The notes beneath the pieces were generated by a model. The model saw only the letters and a list, made by a program, of their open reading frames with translations, ran no database searches and was not told the origin of the DNA. From assembly GCA_045601425.1 (NCBI GenBank), contig JAZRZP010000026.1, positions 1-64,000 on the forward strand: DNA of 64,000 bases, in the 5' to 3' direction. Of the stretch, positions 51,185-61,396 are shown piece by piece (the first letter of the stretch is position 1; the number at the start of each line of letters is the position of its first letter). This DNA comes from UBA1219 sp045601425. GTDB lineage: Bacteria > Bacteroidota > Bacteroidia > Bacteroidales > P3. A program made the translations under genes and the position numbers.

Positions 51185-54100
51185 ATGTTTAGAAAAGTAC
51201 TGATGACATTGGGGTTGCTAATAGTGACCACTGTTATGGCTTTCGGACAAGGAACCTTGAGAGGTACGATTGTCAATGCCAAAACAAATCAACCAGAGCC
51301 GTTTGTGAATGTTATCGCCAAGCAAAATGGTGAATACAGGGGTGGTGCGGCCACCGACGTGGACGGTAATTTTATAATCAAGCCATTAGCTGCCGGCTCA
51401 TATGACATAGAAGCTACTGCAATGGGCTTCGCCCCTGTCAAACTTGCCGGTGTTACCGTAAAGGCAAGTGGCTCGTCGTATGCCGACACCATTAAGATGG
51501 AATCTGCATCAAAAAACATGAAAGAGGTGAAAATTGTTCGCAGCAAGGTTCCTCTGATTGATAAAGGTTCTCCCGAAGGCGGTCAGCGTATGACAGATAA
51601 AGATTTGGCCCGTATGCCGGGTAGCTCCATCGAATCGGCCGTGGCTACTGTAGCCGGTGTCGGTTACAACGATGGTGGTGTTGGTACGGCCCGTGGTCAG
51701 GACGAAGGTATGGCTACTTATGTAGGTGGTATGAGAAAAACCTCAGGCGTCTATGTTCCAAAAGAAGCTATCGCTGAAATCCAAGTAATCTTAAGTGGTA
51801 CTCCGGCACGTTATGGTGAAGCTATCGGTGGTGCGCAGGTTATTACCCTCAAACCGCCAGCAAATAAATTCAACGGATTGGTTCGTTACGAAACTTATCT
51901 TGATTACAGATTGTATAACGCTCTTACTTTCTACCTCACCGGTCCTATCATCAAGTCAAAGGCAACTCAAAGTCAGGCCGAAAAGACTTTGGTAGGTTTC
52001 CGTTTGACGGGTGTGTTGGATTATGAAGCTGATCCCTATTATCGCAGGAACGGTTACCGTTATCAGGTCGTAAAAGACGAAGTTCGCAAAGGTATTGAAG
52101 AAAATCCTATTGAATACGACCCTCTTACAGGTGCTGTAAATCACACAGGTGAATATCTTAGAGCAAGCGATTTCGAGACAGTAAAGCGCAAAGACGGCAT
52201 GCAGTCATACACTGCCTACGTTGAAGCTGGTCTCGACATCCGTTTTTCCGATTATGCAACGTTGCAGGTTTCCGCAGACTACAAGTTTGCAAGACAACCC
52301 TCCACCAGCAGTGCGGCTTGGCCGTTGGCAATGTCAACTTACTTGGGAACATACGACTACAACAACTTCTCGGTAATGGCAGACTTTACACAGCGGTTCC
52401 CTGATAAAAAAGCTGCTGCAGGTGATGCAACTATGCCTGCTGCAGAAAAAACGGCAGCAATTACCAAAGTCATGTACAACATCTCCGGTATGTACAATAA
52501 GGTATGGACCAAAACATACAACGCTGACTTCGGTGACGATGTCTTCAAATACGGACACATCGGTACTTTTGAAACAAAGAAAACCCGTACTTACGGATAT
52601 GGCAACTTCGAAGTTGACGGAATAGAACAGGTGGCAAGAATTCAGGAAAACTGGATGGATACCGCCGTGATCTTCACACCGTCGCAGTACAACCCATTGT
52701 TGTCCCGCTATACTTCCCAGCTTTACGGAATGCCGGAAATCAGCTCGGCTCTCATCAACTACACTAACATAAGAGCCTTCAACGGTCTTATTAACGGAGA
52801 CTCTCCAAACTCCATTTACGGTTTGATGTACAACGTTGGTTACAACTTCTCGTCATATTCGAAAGCTATGGCCGAATATATTTATTTGCAGGCTAAGATT
52901 TCTGCTGACGTTAAGGGACACGCTCTTGAACTCGGTTTCCAATACGACCAGAGAACAACCCACTCTTATTCATTGGCAGCAAGAAGTTTGTGGACAATCA
53001 TGCGTCAGTCGGCCAATGCACATATTCTTCAGTTAGACCTCGACAATCCTATTGTTGACCAGAGCGGTCAGTATGTAACAGTAAATTATGACCGTCTGTA
53101 TGACGAAGCAAGTCAGACTTATTTCGACCGTTCGATGCGTGAAAAGTTAGGTCTCAACGTACGCGGTACAGATTGGTTGGATGTTGACAGTTACGATCCT
53201 AACTGGTTCTCTTTGGACATGCTTTCTCCGGATGAAATGTTCAACGACGGTAATCCAATTGTAAGCTATTCAGGCTATGACCACAAGGGAAATCTCCTGC
53301 GCGGCAAGCAGTCTCTTGAAAGTTTCTTCAACAGCCCCGAAAGAAAACTCGGTGCATTCTCCCCGATATATATGGCTGGCTATATTCAAGACCAGTTTGA
53401 ATTCGAAGACCTCATTTTCAATGTCGGTGTTCGTGTAGACCGTTTCGATGCCAACCAGATGGTACTCAAGGATCCTTATCTGTTGTATGAATCTTACACA
53501 GTAGGTGAACTCAGCGGCGTAACTTACGACGGTGTACTCCCTGCAGGTGTAGGTGATGATTGGGTAGTTTATGTTGACGATCCTACATCTTCCAATCCTT
53601 CAATAACAGGTTTCCGTAACGGTTCCACTTGGTATACTGCCGACGGTGTTGAAACAGCAAATCCTTATGACTTGAAAGGTGCTTCCGGAAAACCGACTCC
53701 TTTCCGTAAACCGGATGCTCAGAAAGCATACAGCGAAAATACTCCTTCTGTTTCTGCTTTCAAGGACTATGAACCTCAGGTTGTTGCAATGCCACGTATC
53801 GCATTCTCCTTCCCTGTAAGTGACAAATCCTTGTTCAAAGCAAGTTACGATATCATCTGCAACCGTCCTTCTGGCGGCTGGTCAGCTGATTATGTAGGAT
53901 ATCTTTTCATGACCCAGCAATCGGTTCTCAACAACCCGAACCTGAAACCGGAAAAAATCACCAACTACGAATTAGGTTTCCAGCAGGTATTGAGTGAAAG
54001 TTCCGCTTTGACAATCACAGCATACTATAAAGAAACACGTAACCTTATCCAGTTGGTACAGTACAACGGTGCAGACCCCAACCCGAACTACTATTCTTAC

Positions 54101-54835
54101 GATAACTTGGATTTCAAAACCGTAAAAGGTGTTTCGTTGGCTTACGACCTGCGTACAACTAAAAACATAAGAGTAAACGCAAATTATACCTTGCAGTATG
54201 CAGAAGGTACAGGACTTCCTTCTTCTACAATGCAGGAACTCATCAAGGAAGGTTACTCTACATTGAAGATGCTGAATCCAATTTCTGATGACCGCCGTCA
54301 CGAATTCAAACTGAATTTGGACTACAGATTCGGTCCGTCGGAAGGTCCAAAAATTACACGTTCTACAGTTGACAAAGATGGAAACGAACGTTCCAAAACT
54401 TTGTTCCCGTTGCAGAACTTTGGTGTAAACTTGATTGCAGTAGCACAATCCGGCCGTCCCTACACAAGACGTTTCAGCAATACTCAAAGTACGATCGTGG
54501 GAAGCTACAACGGTGCACGTTTGCCGTGGGGTTTCTACTTTGACATGGTCGTTGACAAAGAATGGACACTTAAAGTTAAGAACAGACCTACTTATTTAGT
54601 ACTGGCCGTTACGGTTACAAACCTGTTCAATATTAAAAATGTCGTAGGAGTATACTCTGTAACTGGTAATGCAGAAGACGATGGCTATCTGACAGATCCT
54701 GAAACACAGACAGTGATAGAATCCTATCTGGATCCTCAATCATATAGAGATCTGTACACAATCAGTTTGTCTAACTCAAACTACCTCTACTCAAGACCAA
54801 GACTCATAAAAGTCGGTTTGACATATCGTTTCTAG
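51185..54835 (+). CDS. TonB-dependent receptor-like outer-membrane barrel with N-terminal carboxypeptidase-like domain
   Basis: A 1216-residue protein from the ATG at 51185; the TTG at 51176 is less likely. The signal peptide ends MAFGQ (1-21). Residues about 22-105 form a CarboxypepD_reg-like domain (GTLRGTIVNAKTNQPEPFVN, AATDVDGNFIIKPLAAGSYD). A plug domain follows (about 115-225, MPGSSIESAVATVAGVGYND, IQVILSGTPARYGEAIGGAQ). The remainder is a large barrel ending LIKVGLTYRF with a terminal Phe. No clear TonB box is visible. It is the first gene of a three-gene cluster with a giant secreted protein and a PorV-like barrel. Transport or surface-anchoring of the partner is inferred. Confidence 0.85.
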   Translation: MFRKVLMTLGLLIVTTVMAFGQGTLRGTIVNAKTNQPEPFVNVIAKQNGEYRGGAATDVDGNFIIKPLAAGSYDIEATAMGFAPVKLAGVTVKASGSSYADTIKMESASKNMKEVKIVRSKVPLIDKGSPEGGQRMTDKDLARMPGSSIESAVATVAGVGYNDGGVGTARGQDEGMATYVGGMRKTSGVYVPKEAIAEIQVILSGTPARYGEAIGGAQVITLKPPANKFNGLVRYETYLDYRLYNALTFYLTGPIIKSKATQSQAEKTLVGFRLTGVLDYEADPYYRRNGYRYQVVKDEVRKGIEENPIEYDPLTGAVNHTGEYLRASDFETVKRKDGMQSYTAYVEAGLDIRFSDYATLQVSADYKFARQPSTSSAAWPLAMSTYLGTYDYNNFSVMADFTQRFPDKKAAAGDATMPAAEKTAAITKVMYNISGMYNKVWTKTYNADFGDDVFKYGHIGTFETKKTRTYGYGNFEVDGIEQVARIQENWMDTAVIFTPSQYNPLLSRYTSQLYGMPEISSALINYTNIRAFNGLINGDSPNSIYGLMYNVGYNFSSYSKAMAEYIYLQAKISADVKGHALELGFQYDQRTTHSYSLAARSLWTIMRQSANAHILQLDLDNPIVDQSGQYVTVNYDRLYDEASQTYFDRSMREKLGLNVRGTDWLDVDSYDPNWFSLDMLSPDEMFNDGNPIVSYSGYDHKGNLLRGKQSLESFFNSPERKLGAFSPIYMAGYIQDQFEFEDLIFNVGVRVDRFDANQMVLKDPYLLYESYTVGELSGVTYDGVLPAGVGDDWVVYVDDPTSSNPSITGFRNGSTWYTADGVETANPYDLKGASGKPTPFRKPDAQKAYSENTPSVSAFKDYEPQVVAMPRIAFSFPVSDKSLFKASYDIICNRPSGGWSADYVGYLFMTQQSVLNNPNLKPEKITNYELGFQQVLSESSALTITAYYKETRNLIQLVQYNGADPNPNYYSYDNLDFKTVKGVSLAYDLRTTKNIRVNANYTLQYAEGTGLPSSTMQELIKEGYSTLKMLNPISDDRRHEFKLNLDYRFGPSEGPKITRSTVDKDGNERSKTLFPLQNFGVNLIAVAQSGRPYTRRFSNTQSTIVGSYNGARLPWGFYFDMVVDKEWTLKVKNRPTYLVLAVTVTNLFNIKNVVGVYSVTGNAEDDGYLTDPETQTVIESYLDPQSYRDLYTISLSNSNYLYSRPRLIKVGLTYRF

Positions 54836-54870
54836 AGTATAGTTTTATAAATTGAAAAAAAAGAGAAAAG

Positions 54871-57800
54871 ATGAAAAATATAATTTTTAAATTAGGATTA
54901 GCAGCATTTATTTGCGTGTCTCTTTTTGGCTCAGCGATGGCCCGTGATTGCGACTGGGAACGCGCAGCTTCGAAAAAGAAAAGAGTAGCACTGCAGACAA
55001 AAGCTGCCGCTTGTAAGAGAGCCCAAAGTACAGCGGAATTGAATGTGAATAACGTCAGAGCCCTGATTAACGCATACGGCAATATGTGGTACGACGGCGT
55101 TCTGGCAAAATATAACATTCCAAAGGATGGTACTTCGACTGCAATGTTCTGTGCTGCATTGTGGATCGGTGGTACCGACGTTGATGACCAGCTCCGTATC
55201 GCAGCTTTGCGTTTCGGTCAGGAAGGTAACGACTATTGGCCGGGTCCTCTGACAGTTGATGGAACTGCCTCTGTTTCGGCTGAAGTATGTAATGCTTACG
55301 ACAAACATTACAAAATATCTCAAGCTGAAGTATCTACCTTTATGTCCATGTTCAATTATGAAACTGACGAAGAAGGTAATCGTTCTGTTTCAAAAAATGA
55401 CAAATACGATGAATCTCTGGTTCCTGACGTAATCAAGAACTGGCCGGCTCATGGTAATACAATGAATAGACAGTCCAAATACCTTGCTCCGTTCTATGAT
55501 GCCGACGATGACGGCGAGTATGACTGGACAGCAGGTGACTATCCCTACTATGATTTCGACAACGAACTCTGCCCCAAAACTTTGAAAGCTGCCCTTAATC
55601 CCGGTGAAAAATACGTTCCGGCTCCTACAATGGAGGAAAAGGAAGGTATCGTTACCGGTGGTATCCTTTCCGACCAAGTTTTGAAAGGCGACCAGACAAT
55701 ATGGTGGGTGTTCAATGATATGGGTAACTCCCACACAGAATCGGGTGGCGAACAGATTGGTATGGAAATCCGTGCACAGGCTTTCGCTTTCGCGACAAAT
55801 GACGAAATCAACAACATGACTTTCTACACGTACGAAATAATCAACCGTTCTTCTTATACCTTGAAGAATACTTATTTCAGCCAGTGGGTTGACCCGGATT
55901 TGGGTCATTCTCACGATGACTATGTGGGTTGTGACGTAAGACGTGGTTTGGGTTACTGCTATAACGGAAAAGAAGACGATGGTCCCGGAACAGGTTCTTA
56001 CAGCGGAATACCCCCAGCTGTAGGTATCGACTTCTTCCAAGGTCCTTACATGGATCCTGATGGTATTGACAACCCGAAAATTGATATTGAGAAAATGCGT
56101 CTGTATTATCCTGCAGCATTGGAAGGCTATGCTTTGCCTGACGGCTCTTATGATACAATCCAGCTTACTGAAGATGCAGAAGCATACATTAACGCATGGT
56201 ATTTCAAACCTGGTGACATTACAGGAAACTGTGCCATCAACGGTGTGAATTTCGGTAATGGCATCATTGATGACGAACGTTTCGGCATGCGCCGTTTCGT
56301 ATACTACAACAATAACGGTACAGCCTACAATGGTGAGCCATCCAAGGCTTCCGACTACTACAACTATTTGAGAGGTTACTGGAGAAACGGACAGCGTATG
56401 AAATTCGGCGGTGATGGTCTGAACACAAACACTTCCGATTTGGAATGCGACTTCATGTTCCCCGGCGACAGCGACCCATGGAATTGGGGTACAGATGGTG
56501 AAAATCCAGGATTCGAATGGACTGAAAAATCACCCAACATAGGAGTTCAGGCCAATGCTCCATCAGACCGTCGTTTCATGCAGTCTGCAGGTCCTTTCAC
56601 CTTGAAACCCGGTGCAGTTAACTACATCACGGTAGGTATACCTTTTGCACAGGCTTCATCAGGAAACGCATGGTCTTCGGTTGAACTTCTCCGTCAGGTT
56701 GATGACAAATGTCAGTCATTGTTTGAAAACTGTTTCAAGATCCTTTCCGGTCCTGAAGCTCCGACGATTACAGTTCAAGAACTTTCTAATGAAATTATTC
56801 TTTATTTATCTTACGAAAATCCTGAATCCAACAACAATAAGAATGGCGTTCCTGAATCCTATTCTGAGGTGGATCCTGCCATTGCCAAAACATATATGGA
56901 GGATACGGTAATCCGTACTTATTCCAATGAACAGAGAAGCTACAAGTTCGAGGGTTATCAGATATATCAGTTGAGAGACGGCAATGCTTCCATAGCCGAT
57001 ATCGGAGATGAGACAAAGGTACGTCTTGTCGCACAATGCGATATTGAAAACTACTATGATACACTGAAGACCCTTCCTATTGGAACATTGGTAAATTATG
57101 AACTTGACGGTTCAATGGGTGCTATCGTGCCCAAAGTGATGGTAACTGGTTCAAATACTGGTATCAAGCACTCGTTCAGAATTACAACCGATGCTTTTGC
57201 AACAGGTCAGAACAAGCGCCTTGTTAACAATAAGGAATACTATTTCATTGCTGTGGCATACGCACACAACAGATATAAGGAATATTCTCAGACAGATGCT
57301 TCCAAGTTAGACGGTCAGAAATCACCGTACCTTGCTGGACGTCAGAATGAATGGAAACAGGAAATACCTTCTGTGAAAGCAATACCCCACAATCCGACAT
57401 CAGAAAACGGTGGAACCATCATACAGGCCAACTATGGCGATTGTCCTGTAATTACCCGTATCGAAGGTAATGGAAACGGCGGTATGATTCTTCGTCTTAC
57501 TGAAAAATCCATTGAAGAACTCATGGGTGCTCCGGGAGAAGAAGGTAAACCTGCAGGAAAACTGACAGGCTCGTTGATGAACCAGAAGATGCAGAATCCA
57601 TGTATCATAGCCAATCCTACGTACGAGGAAAACTACGGACCACTCAATGTAACAATCATTGACCCGCTGAATGTTAAGCCCGGGAAATTCTACATCCGCT
57701 TCAACGGTGTAGGCGAAGATGCTCGTTGGACTATTGAAAGAACCGATGGACAGCCATTGTTTACCAATTTGGAAGGCGAACCTGTTTATGTAGATACTTC

Positions 57801-59634
57801 AGACTACACTATCAGCCGCTATAACGAACAGTTGTTCCTCGATTTGGGTATTTCTGTAGGAATTTCAGATGTTGATGTCCCTGCAACTCCTTTGGATGTC
57901 CGTGCTGCTTCCAATATCGTATTGGGCGGTTTGGTTAGCGAAGGTGCCGTATTGAGTTCTTCCATGAGTTTCGCAGATCCCAACAAATCATGGTTGAGCG
58001 GTGTTCCTGATAATGATTCCTATCCTGTATACAACTGGATAAGATCCGGTTCCCAGTATGTGGAAGGTGACAAAACCAAATTCCTTGGTGATACATCTGC
58101 CGCAACAGGAAACGAAGATTACTTGGACGGTGACTATTATAAATCGGCAATCAGTGCAGAATCGCGTCCTGAAACATGGGGTGTAGACAAGTACAGCGTT
58201 TATGAAGATGTTCTGTCTGGATTGTGGGCACCATACGGTTTGGTTTCCACACGTTCTTACCATCCGGGATTCTCTTTCCTCTACTACACTGCACCCAACA
58301 GAATCATTGATTCTTTGAGAGGTGTAAGCAAGCAGATGGCTAATCTTTATGCTAATCCGAGTCTGCTGAAACGCAGAATGATGTTGAATACAAACAACAA
58401 GTCTCTGCTGTTCAACGATTTGATTAACTTGCCGAGTGTACGCATCGTGATTACGGCAGACCAGTCGAAGTGGACACGTTGTCCGGTATTGGAAATGTGT
58501 GACGACCCGACACAGTCGGAAGGTAACGCATTGCGTTTCCAGATGCGTCGTGCATATTCCGTTGACAAGAACGGAAAAGTGGATACTACATACGACAGAA
58601 AATATGGTATGGGATGGTTCCCGGGATATGCCATCAATCTGGAAACAGGTGAACGTCTGAATATGATGTTCGGTGAAGATTCAAGATATGTTCAATATAA
58701 CGGACGTGATATGATGTGGAACCCTGTATCGAAGATAACTGAAGGTACTCAGAACTACGTTATGGGCGGTGGTCACTTCATTTACGTGCTGAATGCCAAC
58801 AACCAGCCGTTTGTTGATATATCGCGCGTTATGGATCATCCGATTTCAAAGAACTACATTACACCTTCCTACGATGGAGGCGCTTGGGCAGCCACGATGC
58901 TTTCGTCATTGGATAGATTGATGGAAAGAGTGGACAACAATCCGAATGCTATCTCGTACAATAAAGGTTTGCTGTTCTCGGAATCAGATAAGTTCATATT
59001 GCCTGTTCGAGATTCTGCAGCACTGCTCTTTGCAAGTGTAGCATGGGTAAATATGCCTATCGTTCGCAGCAACTTTGAATTCGACAATCCTAAAGACATA
59101 CCTACTGATGTGACTATCAATATAGCAGTACGTCATCCGTATTCGCAATACTACAGTGCCAACAAAACTGCTCCGAATCATGCGGGTCTGGAACTTGCGA
59201 ACAACAACAACCCGATGTACATGTTCGAGATGACAGACAACCTGATTACCCGTACCAATCAGGCCGGTGGCAGAATTGACGAGCAGACTATACTGGATAA
59301 CATAGCGGTAGTACCCAACCCATATTACAGTTCTTCGGAATATGAAGCTTCGAGCCAGTTGGACAACAGAGTCCGCATTGTGAACCTGCCGGCCAATTCG
59401 AAGATTACTATCTACACTGTAGATGGAACGATGGTACGTCAATTAGGACCTTCACCAAGCGATGCAGGCAATGCTTCGAGAGGTTATACATTGGACTGGG
59501 ATTTGAAAAACCACAACGGTATTCCAATTGCCGGCGGTATGTATCTGTTGCATGTTTCTGTACCGGGAATCGGTGAACGTGTTATCAAATGGTTTGGAAC
59601 TATGCGTCCTGTTGATTTGAACTCATTCAAATAA
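54871..59634 (+). CDS. Giant secreted protein with FlgD/T9SS-type C-terminal domain
   Basis: A 1587-residue protein with a signal peptide (1-24, ending GSAMA). An acidic calcium-binding-like stretch DADDDGEYDWTAGDYP lies near residues 210-226. A conserved block follows (about 275-365) with GDQTIWWVFNDMGNSH and TNDEINNMTFYTYEIINRSS, typical of a Bacteroidota family of large secreted proteins. The C-terminal ~105 residues start VVPNPYYSSSEYEASS and contain ITIYTVDGTMVRQL and GGMYLLHVS, a FlgD-like Ig or type A T9SS sorting domain. Secretion by T9SS to the cell surface is inferred. It sits 36 bases after the receptor-like barrel and 47 bases before the PorV-like gene. The molecular role is unknown. 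Confidence 0.82.
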   Translation: MKNIIFKLGLAAFICVSLFGSAMARDCDWERAASKKKRVALQTKAAACKRAQSTAELNVNNVRALINAYGNMWYDGVLAKYNIPKDGTSTAMFCAALWIGGTDVDDQLRIAALRFGQEGNDYWPGPLTVDGTASVSAEVCNAYDKHYKISQAEVSTFMSMFNYETDEEGNRSVSKNDKYDESLVPDVIKNWPAHGNTMNRQSKYLAPFYDADDDGEYDWTAGDYPYYDFDNELCPKTLKAALNPGEKYVPAPTMEEKEGIVTGGILSDQVLKGDQTIWWVFNDMGNSHTESGGEQIGMEIRAQAFAFATNDEINNMTFYTYEIINRSSYTLKNTYFSQWVDPDLGHSHDDYVGCDVRRGLGYCYNGKEDDGPGTGSYSGIPPAVGIDFFQGPYMDPDGIDNPKIDIEKMRLYYPAALEGYALPDGSYDTIQLTEDAEAYINAWYFKPGDITGNCAINGVNFGNGIIDDERFGMRRFVYYNNNGTAYNGEPSKASDYYNYLRGYWRNGQRMKFGGDGLNTNTSDLECDFMFPGDSDPWNWGTDGENPGFEWTEKSPNIGVQANAPSDRRFMQSAGPFTLKPGAVNYITVGIPFAQASSGNAWSSVELLRQVDDKCQSLFENCFKILSGPEAPTITVQELSNEIILYLSYENPESNNNKNGVPESYSEVDPAIAKTYMEDTVIRTYSNEQRSYKFEGYQIYQLRDGNASIADIGDETKVRLVAQCDIENYYDTLKTLPIGTLVNYELDGSMGAIVPKVMVTGSNTGIKHSFRITTDAFATGQNKRLVNNKEYYFIAVAYAHNRYKEYSQTDASKLDGQKSPYLAGRQNEWKQEIPSVKAIPHNPTSENGGTIIQANYGDCPVITRIEGNGNGGMILRLTEKSIEELMGAPGEEGKPAGKLTGSLMNQKMQNPCIIANPTYEENYGPLNVTIIDPLNVKPGKFYIRFNGVGEDARWTIERTDGQPLFTNLEGEPVYVDTSDYTISRYNEQLFLDLGISVGISDVDVPATPLDVRAASNIVLGGLVSEGAVLSSSMSFADPNKSWLSGVPDNDSYPVYNWIRSGSQYVEGDKTKFLGDTSAATGNEDYLDGDYYKSAISAESRPETWGVDKYSVYEDVLSGLWAPYGLVSTRSYHPGFSFLYYTAPNRIIDSLRGVSKQMANLYANPSLLKRRMMLNTNNKSLLFNDLINLPSVRIVITADQSKWTRCPVLEMCDDPTQSEGNALRFQMRRAYSVDKNGKVDTTYDRKYGMGWFPGYAINLETGERLNMMFGEDSRYVQYNGRDMMWNPVSKITEGTQNYVMGGGHFIYVLNANNQPFVDISRVMDHPISKNYITPSYDGGAWAATMLSSLDRLMERVDNNPNAISYNKGLLFSESDKFILPVRDSAALLFASVAWVNMPIVRSNFEFDNPKDIPTDVTINIAVRHPYSQYYSANKTAPNHAGLELANNNNPMYMFEMTDNLITRTNQAGGRIDEQTILDNIAVVPNPYYSSSEYEASSQLDNRVRIVNLPANSKITIYTVDGTMVRQLGPSPSDAGNASRGYTLDWDLKNHNGIPIAGGMYLLHVSVPGIGERVIKWFGTMRPVDLNSFK

Positions 59635-59680
59635 TAGTGGTTAGTAACGAAGAATATTTAATATTTAAAATACAGAAAAG

Positions 59681-60751
59681 ATGAAAAGTAGATATAGAAT
59701 ATTAGTCATAGTTTCGCTGATAGCCCTTTTGTCGGTAGAGACTGCTATTGCAGGGAATGACGACCGTCGCGGTACTGCAGGTGCCAACGAGTTGTTGATA
59801 AATCCATGGGCAAGAAGTGCCGGTTGGGGCGGAGTGAACGTAGCAAACGGTATCGGTATCGACGCTTTGTTTTCTAACGCAGCAGGTTTGACATTCATCC
59901 AAAAGACAGAAGTCCTTTATTCCCATACACAACAGTTCAGCGGTTATGGCGGATCTATCAATGCATTTGGTCTCGGTCAGCCGATCGGTGAACGTGGCGT
60001 GCTGGGTTTATCGGTGGTTTCCATGGGTTTTGGCGATATACCTGTAACAACGGTAAACAGCCCTGAACAAGGTGACAACGGTACATTTTCTCCGACACTG
60101 ATGTCAATCACGGCATCGTATGCATACAAATTCAGCTCGAGTATCCGAGGCGGTGTTAATCTCAAGATTATTTCTGAGAGTACAGACAACGTTTCAGGTT
60201 CTGGATTTGCAATTGATGCTGGTATTCAGTATGTTACAGGTGCTGATGATAATATAAAATTCGGTATTTCGTTGAAAAACATCGGTACTCCAATGAGTTT
60301 CAGCGGTGACGGTTTTTCGTTGCGTTTGGTGAACAGCAATAACCTGAACCAGACATACGAGACTCGTTCGGCAGAGTTCGAAATGCCGGCATGTTTGAAC
60401 ATCGGCGGTTCGTACGATTTCTTGTTCGAAAGCCTTGAACAGCGCTTGACGGTAGCTGCAAGTTTCACTTCCAATGCATTCCTTCGCGATGAATATAAGA
60501 TAGGTTTGGAATACTCGCTGCTGAATATCATTCAGCTCAGAGCAGGCTACACCATGCAGGAAGGCATTTGGAGCGGTGACAACAGAGTTACTGCTAGCAC
60601 GGGTCCTTCGGCAGGTGCCTCTGTAAAGATCCCTTTGCAGAAACGTAAAGGCGCTGTCGCATCAGTACCCACAATAACAATAGATTATTCTTACAAGGCA
60701 AACAACCCGCTCAGCGGTTCTCATGCAATCGGTGTTGCTGTAAACCTGTAA
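59681..60751 (+). CDS. PorV/PorQ family outer-membrane protein
   Basis: A 356-residue protein with a signal peptide (1-24, ending TAIA). It has the PorV/PorQ (UPF0164) N-terminal signature RRGTAGANELLINPWARSAG and GIGIDALFSNAAGLTF, followed by regular barrel strands, ending AIGVAVNL. In T9SS, PorV binds the C-terminal signal of cargo and carries it from the translocon to the attachment machinery (family knowledge). Here the gene directly follows a large cargo-like gene, suggesting a dedicated shuttle for that protein rather than the general PorV. A hairpin terminator closes the unit. Confidence 0.87.
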   Translation: MKSRYRILVIVSLIALLSVETAIAGNDDRRGTAGANELLINPWARSAGWGGVNVANGIGIDALFSNAAGLTFIQKTEVLYSHTQQFSGYGGSINAFGLGQPIGERGVLGLSVVSMGFGDIPVTTVNSPEQGDNGTFSPTLMSITASYAYKFSSSIRGGVNLKIISESTDNVSGSGFAIDAGIQYVTGADDNIKFGISLKNIGTPMSFSGDGFSLRLVNSNNLNQTYETRSAEFEMPACLNIGGSYDFLFESLEQRLTVAASFTSNAFLRDEYKIGLEYSLLNIIQLRAGYTMQEGIWSGDNRVTASTGPSAGASVKIPLQKRKGAVASVPTITIDYSYKANNPLSGSHAIGVAVNL

Positions 60752-60776
60752 AAAAAATAGTTTTATTGAGAATAAA

Positions 60777-60809
60777 TCAGGAAGGGTCAGCTGACCTTTC
60801 CTGATTTTT
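60777..60809 (+). terminator. Terminator of the receptor/secreted protein/PorV-like cluster
   Basis: A 14-bp stem TCAGGAAGGGTCAG (60777-60790) with 60791-60804 (one G-U pair, no unpaired loop bases in the ideal fold), followed by TTTTT. Confidence 0.8.
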
Positions 60810-60895
60810 AAACTAAAAAATCCGTCTGTCCTTTTCAAAAAAGGAAGATGATGTTTTTTTGTATTATTTTAAACAGACATATTAAATAAAAAATC

Positions 60896-61369
60896 ATGGG
60901 AGAAATTAAATATTACAGTGAAGAAGGACTGCAGAAATTGAAGGACGAACTGAATCAGCTTGTAACGAAGGACAGACCGGCGGCATCGGCAGCAATTGCA
61001 GAAGCACGCGATAAGGGTGATCTTTCCGAAAATGCGGAGTATGATGCAGCCAAGGAAGCTCAGGGCCTATTGGAGGCACGAATATCGAAACTGCAGGATT
61101 TGATAGCAAATGCCCGTTTGTTGGATGAATCGAAAATAGATACTTCAAAGGTGCTGTTGCTTTCGAGAATAGAAATCCGTAACGTGAAGACGAAGCTGGT
61201 TCAGAAATACCTCATTGTTCCCGAGAGCGAAGCTGATGTGAAGAAAGGCAAGATTTCAGTTTCTTCACCGTTTGCAAAATGTTTTCTGGGAAGGAAGGTC
61301 GGTGACGTGGTTGAGGTTACGGTTCCTGCAGGCGTCATGAATTTCGAAATTCTTTCCGTTGAAAGATAG
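60896..61369 (+). CDS. greA: Transcription elongation factor GreA
   Basis: A 157-residue protein. The N-terminal coiled coil (about 1-75) carries the catalytic tip GDLSENAEYDAAKE, with D42 and E45 positioned as in E. coli GreA. The C-terminal FKBP-like domain includes LIVPESEADVKKGKISVSSP and GRKVGDVVEVTVPAG. It rescues backtracked RNA polymerase by stimulating transcript cleavage. The length matches the family. A HIT protein gene follows 27 bases downstream in the same orientation, probably in one operon. Confidence 0.97.
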   Translation: MGEIKYYSEEGLQKLKDELNQLVTKDRPAASAAIAEARDKGDLSENAEYDAAKEAQGLLEARISKLQDLIANARLLDESKIDTSKVLLLSRIEIRNVKTKLVQKYLIVPESEADVKKGKISVSSPFAKCFLGRKVGDVVEVTVPAGVMNFEILSVER

Positions 61370-61396
61370 TCTTGTATTTAACGTAAAAATTTTGTT

